27,642 bases of DNA from an uncultured Prevotella sp. (GCF_900549175.1 NZ_URNN01000028.1:1-27642); one strand, 5' to 3'. Shown: positions 8,200 to 16,695, numbered from the stretch's first letter. Notes: a model not told the origin generated them from the sequence alone. Made by a program: numbers and translations.

Positions 8200-9682
8200 G
8201 GCGGTGGTTTAGTTTCTTCAACAAGGCATCCCACAGTGATGTCTTCTTACGCAGGACATGGAGTGACACCGCCGTACTGGCAATGCACATACATATACCG
8301 GTAAGCCAATAGACAATACTCCGGCCCGCAAACGTGGCCGAATAGGCAATGCATCCCAAAAGCAACTGTATGCCGGCATACGCCAGCACCTGCAGCGAAA
8401 CCACATAACGGTAACGTATGCGTGCGTACATATATACAAGCAAGAGGTCGAGCAGATAGGACAACGATATGGCAATGCCGGTGCCGAACAGTCCCCACCA
8501 GTCATAAAAAACAATTATCAGCAGTACAAAAAGGATGTCGTATACAACCTCGAGAACGAGATAGGCGGCCGAATCGCCCTTGGCCAGCGTGATGTAAGAG
8601 ATGGGAAGCGACATGGCTTTCAGATACATCGAGAACACGGCAACCTGTGCCATGGGCACTATCGGCATGAAGTCGCTGCGAAAGAGCAGCGGCATGAGCA
8701 CAGGCAGCGCCACCATAAGCATGACGAGCATGGGCGAAAGCAGCAGCAGCGACACTTCTATCTGGCGGTTGACGGTGATGTTGACGGCGGCTGTTTCGTG
8801 GTTTACGGCCGACAGACGCGGGAAATAGTCGGTCTCCATCGACGAGAACACCATTCCGGCATACGTCACCGTGAGCATGAAGCCGGCATTGTAGAGTCCC
8901 ACGACACCAAGACCGCCCGACACGTTAAGGTAGGAGCGTATCACCATCTCGGCGCCGCTGCCGAGTATTCCGGCAAAGACAAAGGCCACGCCGAGGCGCA
9001 CCATCGCCATTCCCTCGCCGAGAACGCCGGTCAGGCCGCCCAACCGCAGGGGACATACGCGCCACGAATAGTATATGGTGAACGTCATGCTCAGAAAGGT
9101 TACGAGCACGATGACGGGCACGATGCCCGACTCGCCGAAGAAATAATATATGGGAACGGAGACGAGCAGCGCCGCAAACACCATATATATCTGTATCGAC
9201 GCAAGGGCACGCAACCGTCGGAGAGCTTTCAGTATGGCCGTCTCGCCACCCGTGACGGCAAGCATGCCCACCGCCGGCGAGAGCAGAACGAAATGGAGGG
9301 TGTGGTCACCCCATGAAAAGGTATAGTCGCTGAGCAGCGGTCCTACAGCCATGCACACAAGCATGCCGAGCAGAGCCGTGATGAAACTCCATATACGTAT
9401 CACCTTCACAAAATGGCGTATGCGCGCCTCGTCGCCGCTGTCCGCTATCTCGGAGAGATGCTTGACGGCACTGAAAGATATGCCGAAGTTGGTTGCCTGG
9501 GATATGAAATTGATTGTGGTGTTGAACAGCGAGGCAAGCCCCATACCGGCCGGACCGAGAAGAAGGGCTATGAGCTTGTTGCGGACAAGCCCCATAATGA
9601 TGTTCAATCCCTGGACACCACCGAATATCCCCGTATACTTCAACACGTGGGTATAGCTGTCTTTCTTTTCCGTTTCGTTCAT
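8192..9682 (-). CDS. Polysaccharide flippase (Wzx/MOP superfamily)
   Basis: Integral membrane protein of 496 residues with roughly 12–14 hydrophobic segments. It is likely to flip undecaprenyl-linked glycan units to the periplasm. The N-terminal stretch KYTGIFGGVQGLNIIMGLVRNKLIALLLGPAGMGLASLFNTT is characteristic of the Wzx/WzxE-type 'O-antigen translocase' group. The frame stays open to 9907, but the added residues are unlike the family, so the ATG at 9682 (MNETEKKDSYTHV) is chosen. It is first in a two-gene minus-strand unit with the overlapping glycosyltransferase and is divergent from three more glycosyltransferases. Confidence 0.88.
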   Translation of the reverse strand: MNETEKKDSYTHVLKYTGIFGGVQGLNIIMGLVRNKLIALLLGPAGMGLASLFNTTINFISQATNFGISFSAVKHLSEIADSGDEARIRHFVKVIRIWSFITALLGMLVCMAVGPLLSDYTFSWGDHTLHFVLLSPAVGMLAVTGGETAILKALRRLRALASIQIYMVFAALLVSVPIYYFFGESGIVPVIVLVTFLSMTFTIYYSWRVCPLRLGGLTGVLGEGMAMVRLGVAFVFAGILGSGAEMVIRSYLNVSGGLGVVGLYNAGFMLTVTYAGMVFSSMETDYFPRLSAVNHETAAVNITVNRQIEVSLLLLSPMLVMLMVALPVLMPLLFRSDFMPIVPMAQVAVFSMYLKAMSLPISYITLAKGDSAAYLVLEVVYDILFVLLIIVFYDWWGLFGTGIAISLSYLLDLLLVYMYARIRYRYVVSLQVLAYAGIQLLLGCIAYSATFAGRSIVYWLTGICMCIASTAVSLHVLRKKTSLWDALLKKLNHRHG

Positions 9683-9799
9683 TAAACTATAAAACGGACA
9701 TTTGATGCTTTTATTACATAAGCAATGCAACAATTTTGTTTTAATGTGCAAGATTATAAAAAAGAACCGCATGCTCCCGCCATTTATGAAAAAAGTTTG

Positions 9800-9807
9800 T
9801 ACCTTTG
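9800..9807 (+). promoter_or_regulatory. -7 box TACCTTTG, nearly leaderless start
   Basis: Exact TAnnTTTG match ending only 11 bases before the ATG at 9819. No good TTTG is seen at the -33 distance. If used, the mRNA would have a leader of only about 5–8 bases, too short for a normal ribosome binding site. Confidence 0.5.
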
Positions 9808-9818
9808 CATGATAAGCT

Positions 9819-10784
9819 ATGTGTGAAGAATATAACAAATGGCAGCAAGAACAGCAAAAGGAACTCCTGTTGACTGTGATAATACCTGTATATCGAGTAA
9901 GTGACACGATAGACAGGTGTGTGGAAAGCGTCCTCCACCAGGATTACAGCCATTTGCAGATAATTCTCGTGGATGACGGTTCTCCGGATGACTGTCCTGA
10001 GAAATGTGATTTTTGGGCAGCCCGTGACAACAGGATAACCGTAATACACAAGGCCAACGGCGGACTCAGCGATGCCCGCAATGCCGGAATTGACAATGCC
10101 TGCGGAGACTACGTCACCTTTGTTGACTCCGACGATTACCTCCGCCCACACACCTATCGCGATGTGATGGACATCCTGATAAAGCACCCCGACTACGACA
10201 TGCTGGAGTTTCCCGCCATCTGTCATTACGGTTCAGCCCGCCAAGAGCCGCTCTCCATGCCCGACAGGGAGTATGCGCATACCGACGATTATTGGATGGA
10301 GTCACAGGCATACTGCCATGCCTACGCCTGGAACAAGATATACCGGCGCCGGCTGTTTTACGGCGTGCAGTTTCCCGCAGGGCGCGTCTTTGAAGACATT
10401 TACACCCTGCCCCGTCTGCTCCGGGGCGCCAAAGTAGTGGCAACAACGTCAAAGGGGCTGTACTATTATTGCCACAACGACAACGGAATCACCGCATGCG
10501 CAAAGGGAAGCGACCTCACCATGCTGCTCGACGCCCATCTGAACGTGATGTTCTGGTATAAGGATTACCCCACGTTCCACCATTACTACATGCACGTGGC
10601 AAACATACAGATATCCGAATACGAGCTTACCGGCAACAAGCCACGGCTGAAAAACGTTTGGATAAAAAGCTTCAAGGGACTCGACATGAAAGCCAAGCTG
10701 AAGGCAATAACAATAAACATCTTCGGAATAAGAGTATTATGCAAACTGATAAAACAGACAAACAGAATATCAAGACACCGTTAG
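9819..10784 (+). CDS. Family 2 glycosyltransferase
   Basis: GT-A type transferase of 321 residues for surface glycan assembly. It has LTVIIPVYRVSDTIDRCVESVL at its start, VDDGSPD at 51–57, GGLSDARNAG at 81–90 and the metal-binding DSDD at 103–106. The ATG at 9819 is the only start before the catalytic fold. It is first of three plus-strand transferase genes whose reading frames overlap, suggesting one transcript. Confidence 0.92.
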   Translation: MCEEYNKWQQEQQKELLLTVIIPVYRVSDTIDRCVESVLHQDYSHLQIILVDDGSPDDCPEKCDFWAARDNRITVIHKANGGLSDARNAGIDNACGDYVTFVDSDDYLRPHTYRDVMDILIKHPDYDMLEFPAICHYGSARQEPLSMPDREYAHTDDYWMESQAYCHAYAWNKIYRRRLFYGVQFPAGRVFEDIYTLPRLLRGAKVVATTSKGLYYYCHNDNGITACAKGSDLTMLLDAHLNVMFWYKDYPTFHHYYMHVANIQISEYELTGNKPRLKNVWIKSFKGLDMKAKLKAITINIFGIRVLCKLIKQTNRISRHR

Positions 10785-11731
10785 TGACATTCATCATCAC
10801 CTGCTACAACCTGCCGGTATGGATGATTGAAGAATGTATCAAGAGCATACTGTCGCTGTCGTTGCGCCCGTTTGAAAGAGAGATAATACTGGTGGACGAC
10901 GGTTCCGACATCAGTCCTGTAAACGACCTGGACGATTATCTGAACGACATCATCTATGTAAGACAGAAGAACAAGGGACTGAGCGAAGCACGCAACACCG
11001 GCATACGAATCTCCACCGGACAGTATCTGCAGTTCATCGACGGAGATGACAAGTTGCTTCAAGCCGGCTACGAACATTGTCTCGACATCGTGAGATACAA
11101 CAATATGCCTGACATGGTGCTCTTCGACTTCTCTGACAAGATTACAGACCGGATGACATTCACCGGGGTGAAACCTGTCTGCGGAGCGGAATACATGCAG
11201 CACAACAACATACATCCGTCATCATGCGGTTACATCGTGAAACGCACCACACTCGGCGACCTGCGCTTCACACCCGGCATATACCATGAAGACGAGGAGT
11301 TCACGCCGCAGCTGCTGCTGAAGGCTGAAACGGTATATCCCACACATGCCACGGCATATATGTACAGACAGCGCAGCGGCTCCATTATGACCGCCGTAAA
11401 CAAACGCAGCATACTCAAACGGCTCAACGACAAGAGAGATGTCATCATACGGCTTAACGACATGGCCGACCGTCTGCCACACAACGACCGCATAGCCATG
11501 CAGAGACGTGTGGCCCAACTGACCATGGACTATATCTACAACATCATCATACAGACACGCAGCCGCCAATATCTTGACAAGCAACTGGCCTCACTGCACT
11601 CCAAGGGCCTCTTCCCGCTGTCTGACAAGGACTATACAAGAAAGTACAAATGGTTCCGGCGCATGACAAACAGCAGCATGGGCCTTACCGTTCTCATGCG
11701 CACACTGCCATTTCTGAAGAAAGAAAGATGA
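10739..11731 (+). CDS. Family 2 glycosyltransferase
   Basis: GT-A type transferase of 330 residues with LVTFIITCYNLPVWMIEECI, LVDDGSD at 51–57, NKGLSEARNTG and DGDD at 101–104. The ATG at 10739 would overlap the upstream gene by 46 bases. An in-frame GTG at 10784, overlapping the upstream TAG by one base, would start right at VTFIITCYN and is a real alternative. An open frame reaching back to 10658 is not credited. The 3' end shares ATGA with the next gene. Confidence 0.88.
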   Translation: MQTDKTDKQNIKTPLVTFIITCYNLPVWMIEECIKSILSLSLRPFEREIILVDDGSDISPVNDLDDYLNDIIYVRQKNKGLSEARNTGIRISTGQYLQFIDGDDKLLQAGYEHCLDIVRYNNMPDMVLFDFSDKITDRMTFTGVKPVCGAEYMQHNNIHPSSCGYIVKRTTLGDLRFTPGIYHEDEEFTPQLLLKAETVYPTHATAYMYRQRSGSIMTAVNKRSILKRLNDKRDVIIRLNDMADRLPHNDRIAMQRRVAQLTMDYIYNIIIQTRSRQYLDKQLASLHSKGLFPLSDKDYTRKYKWFRRMTNSSMGLTVLMRTLPFLKKER

Positions 11732-12828
11732 AGATACTGCTTTTAGGAGAATACAGTAACGTGCACGCCACGCTGGCCGAAGGCCTCAGGGCTTTGGGAC
11801 ACAGTGTCACGGTGGTGTCCAACGGCGATTTCTGGAAGGACTATCCGCGCGACATATCGCTGGTGCGGCGTGAGGGACGGCTCGGAGGCGTGCTGCTGAT
11901 GGCAAAGCTGTACGCCATCCTGCCACGGTTGAGAGGATATGATGTCGTACAGTTGATCAACCCGATGTTTGTTGAACTGAAAGCCGAACGGCTGTTCCGC
12001 ATATACAGATACCTGCGCAGGTACAACAGGAAAGTCTTTCTGGGCGGATTCGGCATGGACTGGTATTGGGTGGACACCTGCGTAAACAAGATGCCGCTGA
12101 GGTACAGCGACTTCAACATAGGCAAAACGCTGCGCACCAACAAAGACGCACTGAAGGAACGACGCGACTGGACGGGCACGGCAAAGGAACGGCTTAACAA
12201 GTATATTGCCGACGACTGCGACGGCATAATAACAGGTCTTTACGAATACTGGGTATGCTACAAGCCGGCGTTTCCCGAAAAGACCACGTTCATCCCCTTC
12301 CCCATACGCATCCCCGAACCGGTGCGTGAACCGTTGTTCGACGGCACTTTGAAAATCTTCATCGGAATAAACAAGACACGCAGCGAGTATAAGGGAACTG
12401 ACATAATGCTGCGTGCAGCCATCGACATAGCGCACAAATACAAGGAGAAGGTGGAGCTGAAGAAAGCCGAATCGGTGCCTTTCGCCGAATACGGAAGGAT
12501 GATGGATGACAGCGACGTCATTCTTGACCAACTGTACAGTTACACCCCGTCGATGAATCCGCTGCTTGCCATGTCAAAGGGAATAATATGCGTGGGCGGC
12601 GGAGAAGAAGAAAACTATGAGATTATCGGCGAGCACGAGCTGCGCCCCATAGTTAACGTGCAGCCGTGTTACGAAAGCGTTTACGACGAATTGGAACGTC
12701 TTGTAACCCATCCGGAGCGGATCGTGACACTCAAAAGACAAAGCATAGAATATGTCAGGCGGCACCACGACTATATGAAAGTGGCCCGCAGATACGAAGA
12801 GTTTTATAACAAAAATGGCCGGACTTGA
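11728..12828 (+). CDS. Family 4-like glycosyltransferase (GT-B fold)
   Basis: Protein of 366 residues, probably a retaining GT-B transferase of the same glycan pathway. It begins MKILLLGEYSNVHATLAEGLRALGHSVTVVSNGD, the usual first Rossmann unit. The C-terminal half has a donor-site-like region (about 235–330) ending in EYGRMMDDSDVILDQLY, where an acidic residue is expected, and SMNPLLAMSKGIICVGG. The start overlaps the upstream stop as ATGA (11728–11731). The last four codons (Asn-Gly-Arg-Thr) and the stop lie inside the terminator hairpin. Confidence 0.82.
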   Translation: MKILLLGEYSNVHATLAEGLRALGHSVTVVSNGDFWKDYPRDISLVRREGRLGGVLLMAKLYAILPRLRGYDVVQLINPMFVELKAERLFRIYRYLRRYNRKVFLGGFGMDWYWVDTCVNKMPLRYSDFNIGKTLRTNKDALKERRDWTGTAKERLNKYIADDCDGIITGLYEYWVCYKPAFPEKTTFIPFPIRIPEPVREPLFDGTLKIFIGINKTRSEYKGTDIMLRAAIDIAHKYKEKVELKKAESVPFAEYGRMMDDSDVILDQLYSYTPSMNPLLAMSKGIICVGGGEEENYEIIGEHELRPIVNVQPCYESVYDELERLVTHPERIVTLKRQSIEYVRRHHDYMKVARRYEEFYNKNGRT

Positions 12829-12843
12829 CGTTCCGGCCATTTT
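12812..12843. terminator. Bidirectional intrinsic terminator
   Basis: Perfect 12-bp arms AAAATGGCCGGA (12812–12823) and TCCGGCCATTTT (12832–12843) enclose an 8-base loop. The plus strand ends in TTTTATTTT and the minus strand in TTTTTGTT. It serves the convergent glycosyltransferase operon and rpsP. The TGA of the transferase gene lies partly in the loop. Confidence 0.9.
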
Positions 12844-12864
12844 ATTTTCATGGAAACCTGACGG

Positions 12865-13389
12865 TTATGCCTCTGCGGGAGCCTCGGTCTCTGCAGCGGG
12901 AGCTTCTGCCTGAGCGGCAGCCTCTGCCTGTGCAGCCTTCTTCTCGGCCACCTTCTTGGCTATAGCCTCGTTGATTTTCTTCTCAGCCTCCAGCTCTTTT
13001 GCATAAGCGGCCTTCTTTGCCTGTGCCTCCTTCTCGCGTACGGCATCGGCGCCTTTGGTCTTGTCGGCCTTCCAGGCATCGAATTTCTTCTGTGCGGCAG
13101 CCTCGTCGAAAGCGCCCTTCTTCACACCGCCACGGAGGTGCTTCATCAGGTAAACGCCCTCACGGCTGAGGATGTTACGTACAGTGTCTGTGGGCTGTGC
13201 GCCAACCTCCACCCAATAAAGGGCGCGGTCAAAATTCAAATCTACTGTGGCAGGATTGGTGTTGGGGTTGTAAGTTCCAATCTTCTCAGTAAATTTACCA
13301 TCACGTGGTGCTCTTGAATCAGCGATTACGATGCTGTAAAAGGCATAGCTCTTACGACCGCCGCGCTGCAATCTGATTTTTGTTGCCAT
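12865..13389 (-). CDS. rpsP: 30S ribosomal protein S16 with long C-terminal extension
   Basis: Small-subunit ribosomal protein that binds 16S rRNA during assembly. Residues 1–85 are the S16 core (MATKIRLQRGGRKSYAFYSIVIADSRAPRDGKF, EKIGTYNP). Residues from about 95 to 174 form a low-complexity Ala/Lys/Glu tail ending in repeated AEAPA. Total length is 174, against about 80–90 in most bacteria; such tails are common in Bacteroidota S16. Monocistronic between its own promoter and the shared terminator. Confidence 0.97.
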   Translation of the reverse strand: MATKIRLQRGGRKSYAFYSIVIADSRAPRDGKFTEKIGTYNPNTNPATVDLNFDRALYWVEVGAQPTDTVRNILSREGVYLMKHLRGGVKKGAFDEAAAQKKFDAWKADKTKGADAVREKEAQAKKAAYAKELEAEKKINEAIAKKVAEKKAAQAEAAAQAEAPAAETEAPAEA

Positions 13390-13446
13390 TTTGTTTTATT
13401 TGTTTGTTAGGTTTGAATTTATGCTGCCATCTCGTGACAGCGTGTG

Positions 13447-13454
13447 CAAAATTA
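13447..13454 (-). promoter_or_regulatory. -7 box TAATTTTG for rpsP
   Basis: Exact TAnnTTTG on the minus strand. It places the start of transcription about 50 bases before the rpsP ATG. The -33 region is only T-rich (GTTTTTC). Confidence 0.6.
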
Positions 13455-13493
13455 GTGCTTTTTTACAGAAAAACGTTCACTGCAGCCTTGTTA

Positions 13494-14132
13494 TTATTGT
13501 TTTTTAACAAGAGCAAGACCGGCCTTCATCCCCTTTACACTGCTCATGAGCGCAGTGACAGTCTTTATGCTGGAGTTGGTTGACTTGCTTCCCAGTGTCT
13601 TGAACATGTTGAGCAACTGGCTTGTGTCGGTCACAATCATGAGTGTCTTTCCATCAACCTGAGTGGTTATCGACACGGGCTTGATCGTTCCGTACGTAAG
13701 AATCAGCTTCGAGTCTTCCATCTTCCACTTTCCCTTCACCTGCTTTCCCTTCAACATCTCGGTGAACGTTCCGTCTTCGGCAAACGTGATGCTGACTGCG
13801 CCGGGAGTAATACCGAACTTTGTCAGATGCTCCTGTATCTTGTTCTCCATCTTCTTGGCAGCCAAACTCGCTCCGGCCTTGGCCAAAAAATTATCCGATT
13901 CAAAAACGATGGCAGGCTCCCTGTATTCCCATGTGCCAACAATCTGATTCTTTGTGGCCTGCTTGTCTTTGGAAAAGACCGATGTCAGATTGGAAATCAA
14001 ATCGTCACCCGATGTCTGGTTGCCTGCAACGGCACCCAAAATGTCACCCAAATTAATCTGTGCATTTGCGCCGACATTGCCATACATTGCGAAGACACCC
14101 AGCAATGCGAATTTCAAAATAGACTTTTTCAT
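13494..14132 (-). CDS. Secreted DUF4923-like (lipocalin-like) protein
   Basis: Protein of 212 residues with a clear Sec signal peptide (MKKSILKFALLGVFAMYGNVGANA, cleavage before Q25). It is therefore periplasmic or envelope-bound. The body has a beta-rich pattern: NQIVGTWEYREPAIVFES, SITFAEDGTFTEML, KGKWKMEDSKLILTYG. This resembles the DUF4923/lipocalin-like family of Bacteroidota as I recall it. Function is unknown. It is a single gene with a consensus promoter. Confidence 0.8.
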   Translation of the reverse strand: MKKSILKFALLGVFAMYGNVGANAQINLGDILGAVAGNQTSGDDLISNLTSVFSKDKQATKNQIVGTWEYREPAIVFESDNFLAKAGASLAAKKMENKIQEHLTKFGITPGAVSITFAEDGTFTEMLKGKQVKGKWKMEDSKLILTYGTIKPVSITTQVDGKTLMIVTDTSQLLNMFKTLGSKSTNSSIKTVTALMSSVKGMKAGLALVKKQ

Positions 14133-14159
14133 AAATTATATTACCATAAAATTCACCGA

Positions 14160-14191
14160 CAAAAGTAATATTTTAATTGAATATGTCCAAA
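14160..14191 (-). promoter_or_regulatory. Promoter of the DUF4923-like gene (TTTG-N20-TACTTTTG)
   Basis: On the minus strand TTTG (14191–14188), 20 bases, then TACTTTTG (14167–14160): a full consensus match. The predicted leader is about 22–25 bases. Confidence 0.75.
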
Positions 14192-14229
14192 TAAAATAGA
14201 TAAAACTTCCCCATATAACATTTTTTGAT

Positions 14230-14237
14230 TATATTTG
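14230..14237 (+). promoter_or_regulatory. -7 box TATATTTG deciding the start of the next gene
   Basis: Exact TAnnTTTG match. It overlaps the codons after a possible TTG start at 14225, so that start cannot be used from this promoter. The downstream GTG at 14267 fits, with a leader of about 25 bases and AAGG just before it. Confidence 0.6.
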
Positions 14238-14266
14238 TACCGATTAATCTATTATACAGACAAGGC

Positions 14267-15187
14267 GTGAACAACCAGAAAAAATATCGTTTGTCGATAC
14301 TGATACCCGTATACAACTACGTGTGTACCAATCTCGTTGACTGCCTCCACCGGCAGGCAGAAGCCTCCGGGTTGGAGTATGAGATAATAGTGGCCGATGA
14401 CGGTTCGGACAACAATGACGTAAAAGAAGCCAACAGTAGCATAGGTTGTCTGACGCACTGCAGATACATTTCGGGAAGAGACAACACCGGGCGGGCGGCC
14501 ATCCGGAACTTCCTTGCCGCACAAAGCCGCTTCGAACACCTGCTGTTCCTCGACTGCGACATCAAGTTGCCCGATGACAAATTCCTGCTAAGATATGCCC
14601 AATGCGGTAACGTGACGGTTGTATACGGAGGCGTGCGGACGGTGGATACGGCATCATCACCCGGCAGAGGCAATATAAGATATGTGTACGAACGGGCGGC
14701 CGAACCGCACCATACGGCCCGAGAACGGAGCAAACGGCCATACAAGAGTTTCAGAACGACCAATTTCCTGATACGCCGCGACATCATGCTCGACTGCCCT
14801 TTCGACGAGCGTTTCAGACATTACGGCTACGAAGATGTCTTTTTCGGCAAGTCACTCAAGCACAATGGCATCGCGATAAATCATATCGACAATCCCGTAC
14901 TGATAGCGGATTACGAGCCCAACCACGTGTTCGTGGCCAAGACCGAAGAGGCCTTGCGCACGCTGCACCGTTTCCGCAACGACCTTGCCGGTTACTCCAG
15001 TATGTTGGAACGCGTCGGCAACACGAGCAGGTTCATGCCTATGTCCATATTCCGGATATGGCACAGACTGTTCGGAAAGTGGGAACTGGCAAACCTTAAA
15101 GGCAACCATCCGCGTCTTTTCGTGTTCAATATCTACAGACTCGGCTACTATCTGTCACTGGATGACAACCACGAAGACAACCCATAA
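14267..15187 (+). CDS. Family 2 glycosyltransferase with GTG start
   Basis: Transferase of 306 residues with LSILIPVYN, ADDGSD at 43–48, GRAAIRNFLA and the metal-binding DCD at 96–98 (LLFLDCDIKLP). HYGYEDVFFGKSLKHNG in the C-terminal half resembles the galactosyltransferase-type acceptor region of some GT2 enzymes. Sugar specificity is unknown. It lies outside the main glycosyltransferase locus, 53 bases upstream of rhaM with no visible promoter between, so the two may be cotranscribed. Confidence 0.88.
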   Translation: MNNQKKYRLSILIPVYNYVCTNLVDCLHRQAEASGLEYEIIVADDGSDNNDVKEANSSIGCLTHCRYISGRDNTGRAAIRNFLAAQSRFEHLLFLDCDIKLPDDKFLLRYAQCGNVTVVYGGVRTVDTASSPGRGNIRYVYERAAEPHHTARERSKRPYKSFRTTNFLIRRDIMLDCPFDERFRHYGYEDVFFGKSLKHNGIAINHIDNPVLIADYEPNHVFVAKTEEALRTLHRFRNDLAGYSSMLERVGNTSRFMPMSIFRIWHRLFGKWELANLKGNHPRLFVFNIYRLGYYLSLDDNHEDNP

Positions 15188-15240
15188 GCAACCATTACCA
15201 ATCATCTATAATAAACCATAACTTAAAAAAGACTGAAACA

Positions 15241-15558
15241 ATGAAAAGATTTGCATTCAAAATGATTTTGAAAAAAGGATGCGAGGCCAAATACGCCAAG
15301 CGTCACGCAGCCATCTGGCCCGAACTGAAACAGATGATAAAGGATCAGGGAGTGAGTGATTACAGTATATTCTGGGACAAGGAGACCAATCTGCTCTTCG
15401 CCGTGCAGAAGTGTGACAAGGACACAAACAGTCAGGACACGACCAACGTCGACCCCATCACGCAGAAATGGTGGGACATGATGGCAGACATAATGGAGGT
15501 GAACCCCGACAACTCTCCCGTTTCCATACCTTTGGAAGAACTCTTCCACATGGACTGA
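15241..15558 (+). CDS. rhaM: L-rhamnose mutarotase
   Basis: Small enzyme of 105 residues that interconverts alpha- and beta-L-rhamnose. The family hallmarks are all present: RHAAIWPEL at 21–29 (with the active-site His22), an aromatic-rich DYSIFWD, the Trp pair QKWWDMMADIM (77–78) and NPDNSPVS at 88–95. The length matches E. coli RhaM (104). No other rhamnose catabolic gene is in the window. Confidence 0.95.
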   Translation: MKRFAFKMILKKGCEAKYAKRHAAIWPELKQMIKDQGVSDYSIFWDKETNLLFAVQKCDKDTNSQDTTNVDPITQKWWDMMADIMEVNPDNSPVSIPLEELFHMD

Positions 15559-15748
15559 GGGGAGTTAAGGAGAGTTTTAGGAGTTAAGGAGATTTTTAGT
15601 AGTTAAGGAGTTAAAGGGAGCTAAGGAGTTAAGCCAATAGCACTATGAACATGAATCATTGCTTGGGCATTTGGCTTAACTCCTTAACTCCTTAACTCCC
15701 TTTAACTCCTTAACTCCTTAACTCCTAAAAAGCTCCTAAAAGAACTCC
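15559..15748. repeat. Element A, copy 1: long palindrome built of GGAGTTAA repeats
   Basis: It fills the whole gap between the stop codons of two convergent genes, rhaM (TGA, 15556–15558) and the LysM gene (15749–15751). Both arms are made of runs of GGAGTTAA and variants in opposite orientation, each roughly 70–80 bases. They flank a core at 15629–15679 that starts TTAAGCCAA and ends TTGGCTTAA. The core is shared, inverted, with the copy at 22053–22103. It may end transcription from both sides. Confidence 0.85.
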
Positions 15749-16660
15749 TTATCTTATCCTCAGCCTGTCACCCACTTTTATCTGATAATAAGGTGACAGC
15801 CGGTTCATCTTGTAAAGACTCTTCAGACGTATGCCGTAAAGCTGCGATATGGTGTACATCGACTCCCCCTCGCGCACATAGTGCATACGCCCCTTGTAGG
15901 CTTTCGGTGCCTTTGTCTGCTTTTTCTTCAGATATACGATGTCTCCTTCGGCAAGCACGTCCCTGCGGTCACGTTCATTGTAACGGGCCAACGAGCGGTA
16001 AGATATTCCCACCTCCGCCGCTATCGACTTGAACGTATCTCCCGTGCGGGCTTTCAGATAATAGTTGTTGTTGAATTGATATATGGGATGCAGTTCCCTT
16101 CCGCCCACCGACACATCCCTGCTGCGACGGGCAATGAACTTGTTGTACCCTTTCGCCCGGTCATACTCGTACAGTCTGTAGAGCTGTATTATCTCTATAA
16201 GCCTGTCGGCATATTTCGGATTGGTGGCATATCCGCAGGCTCTCAGGCCGCGTGCCCATCCCTTATAGTCCGTTATATCCAGACGGAACAAGCTCCTGTA
16301 ACGGTTTCCACCCGCGAGAAAGCGCGAATGGTCCTCATAGCTGTCGTGCACACTGCGGTAGGCCCTGAAACATTCGTCGGGTGCATCATCGGTGAAATAC
16401 ACCTTTCTGCCTGTCCATCCGTGACATTTTATTCCGAAATGATTGTTGCCCTGCTGGGCAAGTCTGCTGCGTCCCGCCCCCGACTCAAAGAGTCCCTGTG
16501 CCAGCGTTATGCTGGCAGGTATGCGGTACTTGTGCATCTGCTCTATGGCCAGATCCTTATATTGGTTGATATATTGTTGGTATGCCTGGTTCCATCTCAT
16601 CTGCGCGTTCATTCCCAAAGAAAGGACGAACAGAAGCAATGTCAGTGATAATCGTGTCAT
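15749..16660 (-). CDS. Secreted glucosaminidase with two LysM domains
   Basis: Peptidoglycan hydrolase of 303 residues acting in the periplasm. A signal peptide (MTRLSLTLLLFVLSLGMNAQ, 1–20) is followed by a GH73-type glucosaminidase domain at about 25–175 with the catalytic-Glu context ITLAQGLFESGAGRSRLAQQGNNHFGIKCH and the late motif GYATNPKYADRLIEII. Two LysM peptidoglycan-binding modules follow at about 200–250 and 258–303. The open frame continues upstream to 16717, but the ATG at 16660 gives the signal peptide directly and leaves room for the promoter. Confidence 0.9.
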   Translation of the reverse strand: MTRLSLTLLLFVLSLGMNAQMRWNQAYQQYINQYKDLAIEQMHKYRIPASITLAQGLFESGAGRSRLAQQGNNHFGIKCHGWTGRKVYFTDDAPDECFRAYRSVHDSYEDHSRFLAGGNRYRSLFRLDITDYKGWARGLRACGYATNPKYADRLIEIIQLYRLYEYDRAKGYNKFIARRSRDVSVGGRELHPIYQFNNNYYLKARTGDTFKSIAAEVGISYRSLARYNERDRRDVLAEGDIVYLKKKQTKAPKAYKGRMHYVREGESMYTISQLYGIRLKSLYKMNRLSPYYQIKVGDRLRIR

Positions 16661-16687
16661 AAAGTTTGCCTGATTACATTTGATTTG

Positions 16688-16695
16688 CAAAAATA
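16688..16695 (-). promoter_or_regulatory. -7 box TATTTTTG for the LysM glucosaminidase
   Basis: Exact TAnnTTTG on the minus strand, giving a leader of about 25 bases before the ATG at 16660. It also excludes a start at 16717. No strong -33 box. Confidence 0.5.

Noticed and set aside
9683..9907. Upstream extension of the flippase reading frame to 9907
   Set aside because: The extra residues are Cys/His-rich and unlike flippase N-termini, and they would run back through the divergent promoter and into the opposing gene.
14225..14266. TTG start adding 14 residues to the glycosyltransferase at 14267
   Set aside because: The TAnnTTTG box at 14230–14237 overlaps this start, so the transcript would begin after it.
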